DNA from: Saccharomycopsis phalli
Lineage: Eukaryota > Ascomycota > Saccharomycetes > Ascoideales > Saccharomycopsidaceae
NCBI GenBank assembly: GCA_020342235.1
Contig: CP073214.1
Coordinates: 2,046,001-2,110,000 of the forward strand
Direction of reading: 5' to 3'
DNA: 64,000 nt
Shown: piece after piece, positions 30,473 through 39,544 of the stretch
Layout: every line of letters starts with the position of its first letter
Position numbering within the stretch: position 1 is the first letter of the stretch
Notes under the pieces: generated by a model
What the model was told of the DNA's origin: nothing
The model's input: only the letters and a program-made list of their open reading frames with translations
The model's database searches: none
Made by a program: the position numbers and the translations under genes

Positions 30473-32052
30473 CCATCATCCACCTTGTCATTTCTTATGG
30501 CCCCTTGGACTGTGAAGTTCTTTGCGGAGTTGCGGATGAACCAATCGCTGAATTTGCGGGCCACCTTCAATTCCACCACCTGGATCATGTTGTCATTCAA
30601 GATCACGTCAAAGTCATAAACATGGGACGACTCACCGTTGAGCAAGCTGTAGTTGCCAGAATCCTCGTCCTTGGACTTTCCCTCGGACCACTTGATCTGG
30701 CTGTTCAACATCTTGAAGGACAACAAGACCTGTTTCAACTCGTCCAAGTCGTTGATTTTCACCTCCTCATCACTGTCGAGGAACTTCAAGAGCTTGCTGA
30801 GCTCCATGCTGGAGTACAAGTTCAAGTATGTCTTTAGCAAGTTGTTGTACACTGTGTTTTTGACGGTTATCATGAAGATGTTCAAATGCAAGTAGAGTGC
30901 GTCGATGTTCAATTCCGGGATCTCAAAGTTCGGCAACGAGATGCTGATGAACTTTGGGGCGCCGTAGACAAACAACTCCTCAATGACTTTCAAGCTTTGC
31001 TCGCCGTTCTTGCTGATCTTTGCCAACTGGTCCGAGAACTTCTCCTTGAGGTTCAGGTGCAAATTGTCGTCGATCCGCGTTGGACACAACCCAATGAGCA
31101 CGGTCAAGAGCGCGTACATCTGATCACTCTTTTTGGTGATGGCGTCATATTGCCCGGATTTGCTGATATTCTTGGTGCGGCTGATGTACAACAAGATATG
31201 CGAAAACGTCTTGATTGCGTCAGAGTACCGGTGCATCATCAAGTAGCAGAACCCGGTGTAGTAGTATGTGGTAAAGTGCGCTCCAGGAACACGGGTAAGA
31301 AATGCCCGTTTGCTGAGCTCGATTTCCTCCATGGTCTTCAAAGCAAGAGTAAAGTCGCCCAACAACGTGTGGATCCGCAAGAGCCCGATGATGGAGAAGT
31401 ACCCGAGGTTGCGATACAAGGGCAACAGGCCATATGGACCGGCAATCTCGGTGACTTTGCTGGCAGGAAGGTTGTTCCGTTGGGCAGCCAATTGCTCGTA
31501 GATCTTCAGGCGGCCAATCAACGAGTACAACGCGTTGAGCACCGAATACGGACTCCATACCTCGCTGTGCTGTGAGAGAAATTGCAATTCGCCTGCGTCC
31601 CGATCACTGACGTTCTTCTTGGTGATGAGCTTCGATCTGTAGACGGAGAATTGGTTGAACTGGTAAATAAACTCGTCGACAATGTCCCACAACCACTTGT
31701 TTGGAAGCTCAAACGAGACCGGGCCGCCCTCGTTGTTCAATATCAAATTGAACAAGTTGCAGTAGTTATTGTACGAATTCGTCCGGTGCTCCAAAGTAGG
31801 CGACAATTTTGCGTAAATGTGCCGGTAGTAGACTTCCGAGTATAACACCAAGAACACCTGGTCGTTGTTCACCAACGGGGCAACGTCCACAAATGGATCG
31901 GGCCACGGGGTCTTGGTGAAGAATTTCTCCGTCAACTTGTTGAACGTATGCTCATAGCACCCGTGCAATTCAAAGATGTTATTCTCCGTGAAATGCTTGT
32001 AAAAGGTCTTGAGGAAATCTTTCACTTGATCAGGAATTTGTGCACCACTCAT
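30433..32052 (-). CDS. Translation initiation factor eIF3 subunit l
   Basis: Subunit of the eIF3 complex, which organises 40S pre-initiation complexes in the cytoplasm. 539 aa starting MSGAQIPDQVKDFLKTFYKHF. It shows eIF3l family hallmarks: FELHGCYEHTFNKLTEKFF with WP.., LFNLILN, GLLRIHTLLGDFTLALKTMEEIELSKRA, TYYYTGFCYLMMHRYSDAIKTFSHILLYI, and a C-terminal PCI domain, followed by a lysine-rich tail (KKEKKKGKKREE). Length is close to animal and filamentous-fungal eIF3l (about 540-565). S. cerevisiae lacks this subunit, so this yeast keeps a larger eIF3. A Reb1-type TTACCCGG lies at 32101-32108. The gene's 3' end is tandemly duplicated downstream. Confidence 0.93.
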   Translation of the reverse strand: MSGAQIPDQVKDFLKTFYKHFTENNIFELHGCYEHTFNKLTEKFFTKTPWPDPFVDVAPLVNNDQVFLVLYSEVYYRHIYAKLSPTLEHRTNSYNNYCNLFNLILNNEGGPVSFELPNKWLWDIVDEFIYQFNQFSVYRSKLITKKNVSDRDAGELQFLSQHSEVWSPYSVLNALYSLIGRLKIYEQLAAQRNNLPASKVTEIAGPYGLLPLYRNLGYFSIIGLLRIHTLLGDFTLALKTMEEIELSKRAFLTRVPGAHFTTYYYTGFCYLMMHRYSDAIKTFSHILLYISRTKNISKSGQYDAITKKSDQMYALLTVLIGLCPTRIDDNLHLNLKEKFSDQLAKISKNGEQSLKVIEELFVYGAPKFISISLPNFEIPELNIDALYLHLNIFMITVKNTVYNNLLKTYLNLYSSMELSKLLKFLDSDEEVKINDLDELKQVLLSFKMLNSQIKWSEGKSKDEDSGNYSLLNGESSHVYDFDVILNDNMIQVVELKVARKFSDWFIRNSAKNFTVQGAIRNDKVDDGKKEKKKGKKREE

Positions 32053-32514
32053 TTCAACATTGGAAACTAATGTAGCTGAAAATGAAGTTTTTTCACATGG
32101 TTACCCGGACGCCCGCGAGTATAATGCGCGATCATCAATGGGGTATTTGGCTATACGTGTAGATGAATAGTTAAAATATCTGTAGATGAATGACTAAATA
32201 TTTGCTCGACGATTTGGATATGCAAAGGAAAGTTGAGCTCTGGGTAAGAATGGACCTGGCTAACCATTGCCTTGTACATGATGGCCAGAACAAGAGAATC
32301 AGACAAGAACAATAGCTTTGAGGAAATGCAAATAAAATTCTAATAGGATAAAGATAAAGTTATTAAAGACAATAAAGTTATTAGCGGAATGGGCTAGACC
32401 ATTTTCGTTACAAAAGTCTGGATCAGCTAGAATGGAGTCGGAAAGTAAATCCACTGTGTATTACAGGTGTATTGTGACCAAGTATCAATGGTGTATTAGC
32501 TTGCGAATTTATAT
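32053..32514. other. Intergenic: eIF3l promoter
   Basis: Beyond the TTACCCGG site, AT-rich sequence with the direct words AAAGATAAAGTTATTA and AAAGACAATAAAGTTATTA near 32345-32385. No gene seen. Confidence 0.4.
32101..32108 (+). promoter_or_regulatory. Reb1-type TTACCCGG motif upstream of eIF3l
   Basis: Exact TTACCCGG 49 bp upstream of the eIF3l start codon. The same motif precedes the small gene at 20625. Confidence 0.5.
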
Positions 32515-32700
32515 CCTGCAATGATGTTTATTCTTGTATTTAGCTAGTATTGTCTTTGGAAGCAGTCAGTTGGCTAGTATATTTTCATTAAGGAACATCC
32601 TAGGCAGCTGTTGAAGCAACCTTTTGTCAATACTATGGTAATTGCAATAGCCTCAATGTAGTTGCTGGTTGTTAATTTACATTGAATGGCAGCAGTCCAA
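32515..32700 (-). mobile_element. LINE-like family B, old 3' end
   Basis: Minus-strand sense: the plus strand reads GTTTATTCTTGTATTTAGCT, ATTGTCTTTGGAAGCAG, TATATTTTCATTAAGGAACATCCTAGG, then diverged sequence with TTTTGTCAATACT. The tail has decayed. Confidence 0.6.
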
Positions 32701-32955
32701 GCGAGTTACATTGCAGACGTTGAAAGATAATACGAGTTACTGGTGATAAGAGTATTTACTTAACCGCATTCTGGCACTTTTGTCATGGCAATTTCTGTAG
32801 TACCAGTGGCAACTAATTTCCAGTCTCAATTTAAATACATAGGTCATGTTGATTAAAGACAATTCCATGGTATCATGTCTATTGCAAAGACAATTAACTG
32901 TACAATGCTCATTGTGAAATTCATTGCACCATCTCTATTATGCATTTATAATACC

Positions 32956-33045
32956 TGTTGAGGTTGAGAACCACAAGTAAGACACCTATAACGGAGAAGC
33001 AATTCTACGTTGTAATGTACTCACTTGTGGTTCTCAACCTCAACA
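32956..33045. mobile_element. 90-bp LTR derivative with perfect inverted ends and TSD
   Basis: Starts TGTTGAGGTTGAGAACCAC and ends with the exact reverse complement; the perfect inverted ends are 23 bp. A 5-bp direct repeat, ATACC (32951-32955 and 33046-33050), flanks it. Its left roughly 70 bp equal the start of the LTR at 16935-17362. It is a much shorter form of that LTR family, non-coding; it resembles a miniature inverted-repeat element although its origin is an LTR. Confidence 0.85.
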
Positions 33046-33080
33046 ATACCTCATTACAACATTCATTGCATCTCCATTAT

Positions 33081-33150
33081 GAATTCATAATAATAATAAT
33101 TATCAAGGCTATAATTTACCATCTACGACAAAAGATGGTGCTGCTATGTG
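33081..33150 (-). mobile_element. Diverged SINE A 3'-end fragment
   Basis: The plus strand reads AATAATAATAATTATCAAGGCTATA, then ATGGTGCTGCTATGTG, paralleling the SINE's ATT tail, TTAAGGCTATAG and GGCGCCGCTATATATG in the same orientation as 2479-2797. Confidence 0.5.
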
Positions 33151-33290
33151 TCGTAATCTGGCATTTCTCTCAATGGCTTCCATATCTTACTATTGTAGAT
33201 ATTCTTATTCTTGTTACTATTCTAGTTATTTTCTGTTCTATTTATATTCTTTTCTGAGATGCCTTCAGTTAGCTTTAACTTATGAGATCC
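33150..33290 (-). repeat. Family C repeat with TATA-like promoter word
   Basis: About 130 bp shared with 60190-60325 in inverted orientation (over 85 percent alike by eye). Read on the minus strand it contains GAATATAAATAG followed by AACAAGAATAAGAATATC and TAAGATATGGAAGCCATTG. A TATA box with a conserved downstream leader looks like an LTR promoter segment; the parent is unknown. Fossil. Confidence 0.55.
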
Positions 33291-33299
33291 TTGTCAGCA

Positions 33300-33846
33300 T
33301 GGCCTCCTTTAACACTATGTGGTTTGGAAAGAGCCTCATAGACGGCTCGTTGCTTAAACTATTCGGCAACAATGACCCAAAGTACAAACGATGTGGGATT
33401 CACTCCCCCTCCATCATACATGACCTCCGATGTTCAGAGCTCTTAGAAGCTCAAATTCTATCACGCATTGATGACCTACTAGATTCCACTCATGGCATAC
33501 GCGATACGCTTGGAAAAGTGTTTGCCGACCAAAAATCAGTCCACAAACTTCTTGAGTTCTACCAGAACGTGTTGGAATATGATTCCTCTAACACATGATG
33601 AGATTCAGCGGTCACATTCGACAAAACAGGTGACTAGGCTTCTTACACAATCGATACAAGCACAAAGTACCAACAATAGGATTGCTCCCATTGAAGATTT
33701 TAATCCCAAACAACCAAATGAGGGTTGACAAGGGTTTTCTTCAATAGCAATGCTGCCTCAGGATGTTCCTGAGTGAAAATATATCTGTCGAATAACCGTA
33801 ATGCCGGACACAATATATAGCTAAATACAAAAATAAATATTATTAT
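33300..33846 (+). mobile_element. LINE-like family B, longest readable 3' part
   Basis: Plus-strand sense. 33298-33598 is open and reads MASFNTMWFGKSLIDGSLLK and onward. It contains a Cys/His-bearing stretch (KYKRCG..IIHDLRCSELL) like the C-terminal zinc-knuckle region that follows the RT domain in many LINEs, and ends LLEFYQNVLEYDSSNT. The 3' untranslated part (33599-33846) matches the copy at 59692-60009, ending GGACACAATATATAGCTAAATACAAAAATAAATATTATTAT. No RT catalytic motif lies in the surviving piece. Probably a 5'-truncated LINE copy. Confidence 0.6.
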
Positions 33847-34220
33847 GAACACTATGTAGTTGTTGAAAGAAAACTCTGCGACAGAGATAAACTTTTGACT
33901 AGAGCTAGTGAATATGTATAGTAATGGAAATTGAAGGGCAACGAGCTTATGCATTTATAACATCTCATTACGACATTCATTGCAGTATGACATTCATATA
34001 CCTCATACGACAATTGCGCCATTGTAGTATAGTAACTAGAATACGAGTGGTAAAATGGCTAAATATATTCGCTTGACAATTCAGAGAAAAGTCGGACTAT
34101 TTATACTTGAATATGAATGAAACAACCATTTGTCAGAGAACTAAGACCTATTGTGATTAGTTCTTGTCCTCAAAATGGTGATTTCAGAAAGAAATGAAGC
34201 ACAACGGATAAAGTAAGAAG
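33847..34220. other. Intergenic, nothing recognised
   Basis: AT-rich spacer. It includes duplicated words TACGACATTCATTGC and ATGACATTCATATACCTC near 33967-34000. No gene seen. Confidence 0.35.
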
Positions 34221-34391
34221 CATAATTGATAAGACAAACACAATTGATAAGTCTAACATAATTGATAAGACTAGCACAATTGATAAGACTAGCACAATTG
34301 ATAAGACTAACACAATTGATAAGACAAACACAATTGATAAGATTAGCACAATTGATAAGTCCAACACAATTGATAAGACCAACACAATTGC
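34221..34391. repeat. 18-bp minisatellite downstream of RPA190
   Basis: About nine and a half copies of ACAATTGATAAGACTAAC with few substitutions. It begins about 143 bp beyond the RPA190 stop codon. Confidence 0.9.
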
Positions 34392-34534
34392 CGTAAGCAG
34401 TTGGTACGTAGCCAAGAGCATGAAAACCAAGGATTACTATAGCTTCAATAAGAAATACAACCCTTTATGACATCCACCAGTACCCATATACCTCAACAAT
34501 TGCACTAACCAGCCTACGGATCCAACTCCATTTA

Positions 34535-37500
34535 TTATAAATTCAATCTAGTCAACACATCAAAGCTACCAGTACCAACCCCAGCCAAATTGCCAATCAC
34601 CAACTTCGCCGAAGGAGAGTCCAACTCCTCTCTAGTATTGTCCAACACCGCCTTGGTCAAGAACTGGCACGTAGTCTCGTAACTCATCTTCTTGAACGCC
34701 GACGTGCTGCTGTCAATGCCCTGCCGGTTAAATGCAAGGTATGTGCCTTCTCTCGTCATGTAGTCGGCAATCAAGTCCAAATGCCGGGAGCTGACGGAGA
34801 TGGCATAGGTGCCAAACACCTTGGAGATTTCGTTGACGATGGTGTTGCGTGCTGCCTCGACACCATATGTCTTCAAAACTGCAGCGACGTCGTTGGATGT
34901 GATGCCGTTGACGTCGACAATGTCGGCCTCTTCAAACATTGCCTTGAAATTCACGCCCTCAGTTGTCAACGAGCGGCTCTGGCCGACCTCCACGCGCGGA
35001 TAAATGCACCGGCCAATGCTGGTGATTTCGCGCACCACTACTGCGCGACAGGTGTCTTCAATCAAGTCGACCATCAACAATTTCTGGGTGGAGAACGGGA
35101 GACGCAACGAAAACTCGCACCGCTTGCCTCTTGCGTCGTCGAAGTTGAACTTTGACACATAGCTGTGCGATGAAATGATCTGGCTTTCCCGGTCGCGAGC
35201 ATCCTGGCTGATTGCTCGGTCGTGCGAATCCTCCTCATCACTCGACAGCTCCTCGTCCGACAGATTGCGTTCTTCCAGAGACTGTTCGGCCTCGATGATC
35301 TCAGCCTCCTCGTCATCAGGCTCGTCGTACGACACAGACTCTTTAGTCTTGGACACTTCTCTTTCCTCGTCGCCTTCCATTTCGCCCGTCTCCTTGACCT
35401 CCTCAGTCTCCTGCTTCTCCTTTGGAACAGCCACGCCGATCCGTTGTCCTGCGCGGCGTTGGTTTGCCAACTCCTTGCGGATGTTCTTCTCCAAGACCTC
35501 CAAAAACGTCGTCGACGCACACAACTCCAACTCGTGCTGCTTGACATTGTACTCCTCCTGATACTCCTTCCGAGGAAAGAAGTTCACCCGCACGGAATAT
35601 GTTCGGCTGTCCTCCTCGGTCTGCTCCACGACCTGGACGTCGTTCACAAGCTCAGAGAACTTGATCCGCGTTGCTGACTTGCAGAACGTCTCTGCGGTAT
35701 CGTCAGACACCTTGTCCAAAACTGGGAGGTACATTTGTGGGGTCTTGATATCGGAAGAGGCGGTCATGACGATTTCTCGAAGACGCGGAATGCCCAACGT
35801 GACGTTTGCAGCACCGTGGCCGGCAAAATGGAACGTGTTGAGCGTCATCTGGGTACTTGGCTCACCAATACTTTGTGCGGCAATGATGCCGACTGACTCA
35901 CCAGGACTCACCAACGAGCGCATGTACTTGAGCTGCATAAGAGCCTCGAACGTGGCGTTGGAAAGCGACTCTGTTTCCTGGTGCTGAGCGAGATACGCCT
36001 TCAATGCGGCATCAAACGTCGTGGATACTGCGCCAACGTATTTGGCAGGATTGTACTTGGAAATCACCGGCAAAAACCGGCCGTCGACGTCCACATGCTC
36101 GTGTTTCTTCTCGGCCTTCTTGACGTACTTCTTGATCTTCTTTTCGTACTTGTTGACTGCCTCAATGTCAAGCAACCCGGCCACGCTCACAGGATCATAC
36201 CGGTTCTTCAAGCCCTGTGCATTGTCGTAGCAAAAGTCAAACTGCCGCAAATACGACTCCTTTACTGGGTCGAGCGAGTCACCACCGTACAAAAACTGTA
36301 CCACTGTGCCGTCAGAGTCCCGCACAGAGTTGTCGTATCCTATATGTATACCCTCCAACTGCTTGATCAAACACCGTTGCAAGTACCCTGAACGTGCGGT
36401 TTTGACTGCAGTGTCAATCAACCCTTCTCTGCCGGCCATACAGTGAAAGTAGTACTCCTGAGGACGGATTCCGGAGTAGAACCGGTTCTTGATATACCCA
36501 CCAGCCCGGGCGTCGGTTTCCAACGGCTGGAAGCACGGAAGCGACTTCCCGCTGACCATCAACGGCACTCGGCGCCCTTCGAGCGACTGCTGGCCCAAAA
36601 GACACATGATCTGCGACACATTGACCGCGGACCCTTTGGCTCCAGAAAGAGCCATCAGCTGCATGGCATTCTGAGGGAACTTTTTGCCGGTGTATTTCGG
36701 GATAATCGTGCTGATCACGCTCAGAGTCACCTTCTCGACCTTGGACTGCGTGATGGCATCAAGAATCGCCAACTTCTGGTCGTCTCTAATGATCTCCTCA
36801 AGCCGTTTGCGGAACTCGGCTGCCATTTCCGGGGTATCCTCCAACTGGCAAACTTCCGCGGCAGCAAGTCGCCCGACGTTTGTGGCCGCGTCCAAGATCA
36901 GCCGGCGCTTCTGGTTGCCCTCCTTGGTCACATAAATGTCCTCCATACCACAGGTAAAGGCGCAGTTTTGGTTGTACGCCGTAAACAACCGGCCCAACAC
37001 CGATAACAACTTTCCAGCGACATCCGGCCCATACACCTCGTGGACCGCGTGCACAAAGCCGTACTTGCTGGCCCCATATTGGGACTTGTCGAGGATGCCA
37101 CAGAGCAATTCACCATTGTGAAAGAGCACTTTATTCTCCTGGGAGTGGGGTCCCCAATAGTCGTTTTTGATCTTGTTCTTGCCCTCGAAATTGAGCCCCG
37201 GCATTCCAAGCGGCACGATATTCATGAGAATCGTCAGAATCACCTGCTTCCCCGTCCACAATGGCCGCGGCTTGAGAATCGCCGGCACCGGTGTCCGGAG
37301 CAGCCCCGACGACACGTGACCGTCCTCCGGCCGCATGCACGCATAAACGTAGTTTTGCATCTCGGTGCGGCTGAAAAAGGCGTCCTGGCTCGTGAACCAC
37401 ACCCCTGCGCTAATGTGGTCCTGGATCAACCCCCGCACAGGAGCCCCGGCGGTGGGGGTGAGGTACTGGCTGTCGGTCAGGGCAATGTACCGCGCCTCGG

Positions 37501-39268
37501 CCTGGGCCATCTCCAGCTGCGGGAAGTGCATGTTCATCTCATCCCCGTCAAAGTCCGCATTGTACGCACCTGTGTTGGCATAGTGAATCCGGAGCGTTTT
37601 CTCGCCGGGTAGCACCCGCACCCGATGGCCCATGATCGAAGCCTTGTGGAGCGTCGGTTGTCGGTTCATGAGCACCATGTCGCCGTTGCGCAAGTGCCGC
37701 AAAACCTTCTTCAGCCCGACCTTGGCCAGCGGACCGACCCCGGGAGTGAGGAGCTGCGCAGCTAGTGCAGCCCGTTGCTCGGCCAGCATCCCCACAAGCG
37801 ACACCAAACTGCCGTCCTCGTTCTGCACCTGCAATGCACCAGGCCACTTGTCCGGCCCATTGATCACAGCCTTGCGTAACTGATGAACATTGTGGGCGGT
37901 GACCGGCTCCGGGAACGAGAGCTTCATGGCAAACACCGGCGGCACGCCGACCTCGTTTGTCTCCAACATCGGGTCCGGCGAGATCACTGACCGGGCGGCG
38001 TAATTGACCCGCTTGCCCATCATGTGCTTCCGGAAAAGCCCCTCCTTCTTCTCGAGCGCCTGCTTGACGCCCGGCGTCGGCAACTTGCCGCCGTTACCCG
38101 GCGCCTTGCTCAGGTCCACAAACACGTTCACGTCGTTCTGGAGCGTCACAAACGCGTTCATGAGCCGGTTGAAGAGCGTGCGCTTCACCTCCACGGTCAC
38201 GTGCGACTCCTTGGCTTTCGCCGCAAGAATCTCCGCGTTGGTCGTCTTGATCTGCATCACCGTGCCCAAAACCTTCAGCAAGAGCTCGTTCAACGCGTTC
38301 TCGTGCACCTCGTCTCCCAATTTCGAGGGGAGCCGGAACCGTGTCGGCGGCACCACAAGCGTGTTTCGGAAGAAAAGCCCACCAGTCACTATCCGGCTGC
38401 TCGGCCGTGATGAAAATAACACGGAAATCAACTCCCGCTCGTTGTGGAATACGCTGTCAAGAAGACTCTTCACCTCGCTCAGCAATACGTATTTGGCCCC
38501 ATGGTGCTTCTGCGGAGCAGAACTCATCTCCAACGCACGGAGCCGGTTGCTCTGCAACTGCTTATCGGTCAATGGCTTCTCAAAGAGCTTCACCATGCCG
38601 TCCTTCCGGTACCCGGGTGAATACATCTTGCAGTTGGCGCACTTGGGCTTGCCTACCAATTTCTGGTACACCTGCTTCACCACCTTCTTGCGCGACTCCA
38701 AAATCAAGCTGGTTGGCGCACCTTTCAAGTAGCTCTTGCTCGACTCCGCAATACACTGGTCCACAAACTGGTTCCGCTCGCTAATAAGCCCAGACTGCTC
38801 CTCTTCCTCATCATTTTCTTCCTCGTCCTCGGCAATATCCTCCACCCGGATCTCCTCCAACTTGTCGCACTCGGTCAAAAGCCCGTACTGGAGCAACCGC
38901 AACTTGCACTGGAACAAATTCGCCTCGGTACGCCCGAGCTTGAACTTGTGGCAGTGCACACAGCTTCCCCGCAAGAACACGTACATTTGCGGGAAAAAAA
39001 GAGGATGGTACACCGGAACCGGCAACTCAATGTGCCCCTGGTGACCTGGGCACCCGTTCCGCTCATCTAGCCCACAGGTTGCGCAGTTGTGTCGCAAAAA
39101 CGCCCCGAGTCCCAAGTCGTACAACCCATTGGCGACAGGATGGCCCAAGTTGTCAAACACCTGAGGGTTGGAAATCTGCTTCACAGACAACGCCCGGACC
39201 TCGTCATCCTCGAGAATCAGAAAGTCGACCGACTGAATCTCCGACCCAATTGGCTTGGCTATATTCAT
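34535..39268 (-). CDS. RPA190: RNA polymerase I largest subunit
   Basis: Catalytic largest subunit of Pol I, which transcribes rDNA in the nucleolus. 1577 aa from the ATG at 39268 (MNIAKPIGSEIQSVDF), which matches the conserved start of Rpa190; the longer upstream frame is hydrophobic promoter read-through and is rejected. It shows the clamp zinc site (CATCGLDERNGCPGHQGHIELP), the catalytic NADFDGDEMN (570-579) with its three metal-binding aspartates, PVRGLIQDHISAGVWFT, the trigger-loop and bridge regions (GESVGIIAAQSIGEPSTQMTLNTFHFAG) and the acidic insertion of Pol I (about 1290-1400, DEPDDEEAEIIEAEQ). Two in-frame CTG codons (residues 585 and 597, at 37514-37516 and 37478-37480) lie beside the catalytic site where orthologues have N, S or T. 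It is divergent from the WW gene. Confidence 0.97.
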   Translation of the reverse strand: MNIAKPIGSEIQSVDFLILEDDEVRALSVKQISNPQVFDNLGHPVANGLYDLGLGAFLRHNCATCGLDERNGCPGHQGHIELPVPVYHPLFFPQMYVFLRGSCVHCHKFKLGRTEANLFQCKLRLLQYGLLTECDKLEEIRVEDIAEDEEENDEEEEQSGLISERNQFVDQCIAESSKSYLKGAPTSLILESRKKVVKQVYQKLVGKPKCANCKMYSPGYRKDGMVKLFEKPLTDKQLQSNRLRALEMSSAPQKHHGAKYVLLSEVKSLLDSVFHNERELISVLFSSRPSSRIVTGGLFFRNTLVVPPTRFRLPSKLGDEVHENALNELLLKVLGTVMQIKTTNAEILAAKAKESHVTVEVKRTLFNRLMNAFVTLQNDVNVFVDLSKAPGNGGKLPTPGVKQALEKKEGLFRKHMMGKRVNYAARSVISPDPMLETNEVGVPPVFAMKLSFPEPVTAHNVHQLRKAVINGPDKWPGALQVQNEDGSLVSLVGMLAEQRAALAAQLLTPGVGPLAKVGLKKVLRHLRNGDMVLMNRQPTLHKASIMGHRVRVLPGEKTLRIHYANTGAYNADFDGDEMNMHFPQLEMAQAEARYIALTDSQYLTPTAGAPVRGLIQDHISAGVWFTSQDAFFSRTEMQNYVYACMRPEDGHVSSGLLRTPVPAILKPRPLWTGKQVILTILMNIVPLGMPGLNFEGKNKIKNDYWGPHSQENKVLFHNGELLCGILDKSQYGASKYGFVHAVHEVYGPDVAGKLLSVLGRLFTAYNQNCAFTCGMEDIYVTKEGNQKRRLILDAATNVGRLAAAEVCQLEDTPEMAAEFRKRLEEIIRDDQKLAILDAITQSKVEKVTLSVISTIIPKYTGKKFPQNAMQLMALSGAKGSAVNVSQIMCLLGQQSLEGRRVPLMVSGKSLPCFQPLETDARAGGYIKNRFYSGIRPQEYYFHCMAGREGLIDTAVKTARSGYLQRCLIKQLEGIHIGYDNSVRDSDGTVVQFLYGGDSLDPVKESYLRQFDFCYDNAQGLKNRYDPVSVAGLLDIEAVNKYEKKIKKYVKKAEKKHEHVDVDGRFLPVISKYNPAKYVGAVSTTFDAALKAYLAQHQETESLSNATFEALMQLKYMRSLVSPGESVGIIAAQSIGEPSTQMTLNTFHFAGHGAANVTLGIPRLREIVMTASSDIKTPQMYLPVLDKVSDDTAETFCKSATRIKFSELVNDVQVVEQTEEDSRTYSVRVNFFPRKEYQEEYNVKQHELELCASTTFLEVLEKNIRKELANQRRAGQRIGVAVPKEKQETEEVKETGEMEGDEEREVSKTKESVSYDEPDDEEAEIIEAEQSLEERNLSDEELSSDEEDSHDRAISQDARDRESQIISSHSYVSKFNFDDARGKRCEFSLRLPFSTQKLLMVDLIEDTCRAVVVREITSIGRCIYPRVEVGQSRSLTTEGVNFKAMFEEADIVDVNGITSNDVAAVLKTYGVEAARNTIVNEISKVFGTYAISVSSRHLDLIADYMTREGTYLAFNRQGIDSSTSAFKKMSYETTCQFLTKAVLDNTREELDSPSAKLVIGNLAGVGTGSFDVLTRLNL

Positions 39269-39544
39269 GGTTTGGTGAAAAGTTTTGAAAATTTTATTTT
39301 TCAGATGAGTGGTTATGAGCGATGGGCACGGCACACGGGAAGGCAGAAGAGATGGAACGAGGATGAGAATGGAAACAGAGACAGAAAACTGAATAACAGA
39401 CAGACAACTAAATAACAGACAGATAACTAAATAACAGACCATCAGCACAACTACATAAATCACATTTCCACCATTGTCACTCCAGTCTTCAGACCCTGCA
39501 CACGTGACGTATAACCTGATTTCCAGTTACGTTTACACTTTACC
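39269..39544. promoter_or_regulatory. Divergent RPA190 / WW-gene promoter
   Basis: 276 bp. CACGTG lies at 39501-39506, 39 bp before the WW-gene ATG. Short repeats of ACTAAATAACAGACAGATA are at 39406-39440. Confidence 0.5.

Noticed and set aside
39269-39463. 65-residue hydrophobic extension of RPA190
   Set aside because: MNIAKPIGSEI at 39268 is the conserved family start; the extension lies in the divergent promoter.
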